From: Pseudomonadota bacterium
Lineage (GTDB): Bacteria; Pseudomonadota; Alphaproteobacteria; Rhizobiales; Xanthobacteraceae
Direction: 5' to 3'
Assembly: GCA_023422775.1 (NCBI GenBank)
Contig: JAFAGM010000116.1
Span: 1 to 32,761, forward strand
Length of the DNA: 32,761 nucleotides
The position numbers were made by a program, and so were the translations under genes. Positions 32,194 to 32,761 of the stretch are shown here, piece by piece (within the stretch, counting starts at the first letter, position 1; every line of letters starts with the position of its first letter). The notes beneath the pieces were generated by a model. It saw nothing but the letters and a program-made list of their open reading frames with translations, was not told where the DNA came from and did no database searches.

Positions 32194-32224
32194 CGCCCGG
32201 TGGGTAACGCCACCGGGCGTTTTC
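32194..32224 (+). terminator. Strong Rho-independent terminator
   Basis: CGCCCGGTGG (32194-32203), loop GTAACG, CCACCGGGCG (32210-32219), then TTTT (32220-32223): a perfect 10-bp GC-rich stem. It closes the 31-aa peptide gene. Confidence 0.9.
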
Positions 32225-32295
32225 GTGATCGCCGTCCGCGTTCACGAGCGCGGCTCAGCGGACGCCTGCCGCGAGGTCACGAAGCGTTCTCCGAT

Positions 32296-32310
32296 GTGAT
32301 TTGAAATCAC
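32296..32310. promoter_or_regulatory. 15-bp palindrome upstream of the right-edge gene
   Basis: GTGATTT-G-AAATCAC, perfect 7-bp arms, 123 bp upstream of the ATG at 32434. A second, CRP/FNR-like arrangement, TGTGA-N6-TCACG, lies at 32344-32359. Either could be an operator; no regulator can be assigned. Confidence 0.4.
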
Positions 32311-32433
32311 CGTACAAATCCGCCACGCGGACTATGGGGGCATTGTGATGCATGTCACGGAAGGTCCCGGCAGCGACGCATAGGGTCCGGGCAGGTTCAC
32401 CGCCACCGTTCACAAGCCGCTCAGGAGGCCCTC

Positions 32434-32761
32434 ATGAAGAAGCTCTATGTCATCGCTGCATTGTTGATGGCCGCTACCTCGGCGCAGGCCGGCGGCATGA
32501 CGCTTCAGATCAACGGCGAGCGCATTCGTGTCGAGGCGCCGCGCAACTGCAACGCGCTCTCCTGCATCAGGATCACCGCGCCCGGCTATAACGGCACGCT
32601 CGGCAATATCGATCTCAAGGGCCTGGGCTCCAGGAGCAAGGACGACGACGTCGCCGACACCACCCCGGCGCAACCGGCGCCCGCTCCGGCGCAGGCCGCA
32701 GCGCCAGCACCGGCCGCGCCGTCCGCAACGCCACCCGCACCGGCACCGGCAACCGCTGCAC
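32434..32761 (+). CDS. Secreted Pro/Ala-rich protein, N-terminal part (runs off right edge)
   Basis: ATG at 32434 with AGGAGG (32423-32428) five bases upstream. A clear Sec signal peptide (about 1-17, MKKLYVIAALLMAATSAQA, cleavage after AQA) leads to a small globular part with two cysteines (RNCNALSCIRI). After about residue 70 a long Pro/Ala-rich linker begins and is still open at the window end (109 codons). The linker implies a further C-terminal domain outside the window; I recall similar bradyrhizobial proteins ending in a DUF2147-like domain, but this cannot be seen here. Confidence 0.8.
   Translation, partial: MKKLYVIAALLMAATSAQAGGMTLQINGERIRVEAPRNCNALSCIRITAPGYNGTLGNIDLKGLGSRSKDDDVADTTPAQPAPAPAQAAAPAPAAPSATPPAPAPATAA

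Overview
The window reads as chromosome of a high-GC alphaproteobacterium, most likely Bradyrhizobium or a close relative. The grounds are the gene content, an alpha-type RNase P RNA, dispersed 100-bp palindromic repeats with the core GGTGCGCAATTGCGCACC, and a GGAAC-N16-CGTT element typical of the alphaproteobacterial general stress sigma factor EcfG. The genus is an inference from recognition, not from a search.

Left third (1-9019, all minus strand): the division/cell-wall (dcw) cluster in the order rsmH-ftsL-ftsI-murE-murF-mraY-murD, with ATGA overlaps at ftsL/ftsI and murE/murF. Downstream of murD, where ftsW would be expected, the window edge instead shows what looks like the first 22 codons of an IS4-type transposase preceded by a 30-bp near-palindrome. 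Divergent from rsmH is a zinc amidase with a peptidoglycan-binding domain, so cell-wall synthesis and turnover genes share one intergenic region.

Middle (10.5-19.3 kb): an oxalate/formate-type MFS transporter followed by two microproteins; a single-PAS-domain protein; a LysR regulator; rnpB; an alpha/beta hydrolase; a TauE/SafE permease; an EamA permease; a small hypothetical protein; and a half-size ABC exporter. The ABC exporter has an elaborate 5' region: a good promoter, a 23-codon leader ORF with a strong ribosome binding site, three 15-bp tandem repeats, and a stable hairpin ending 8 nt before its start codon. This is the best candidate in the window for an undescribed regulatory system.

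19.7-23.4 kb: an EmrAB-type drug efflux pair (minus) divergent from a TetR repressor (plus), with a 21-bp palindromic operator in the shared promoter region.

Right third: a 29-aa membrane peptide behind an EcfG-type promoter; a mandelate-racemase-family dehydratase; an exported KTSC-domain protein; a TetR gene, probably leaderless, translationally coupled to a molybdenum hydroxylase whose Fe-S and Mo-cofactor domains are fused in one chain, followed by a separate FAD subunit carrying four extra cysteines of the PaoB/YagS type; a hypothetical protein; an extensin-like M15-type lipoprotein; a 31-aa membrane peptide with a strong terminator; and the 5' part of a secreted Pro/Ala-rich protein running off the right edge.
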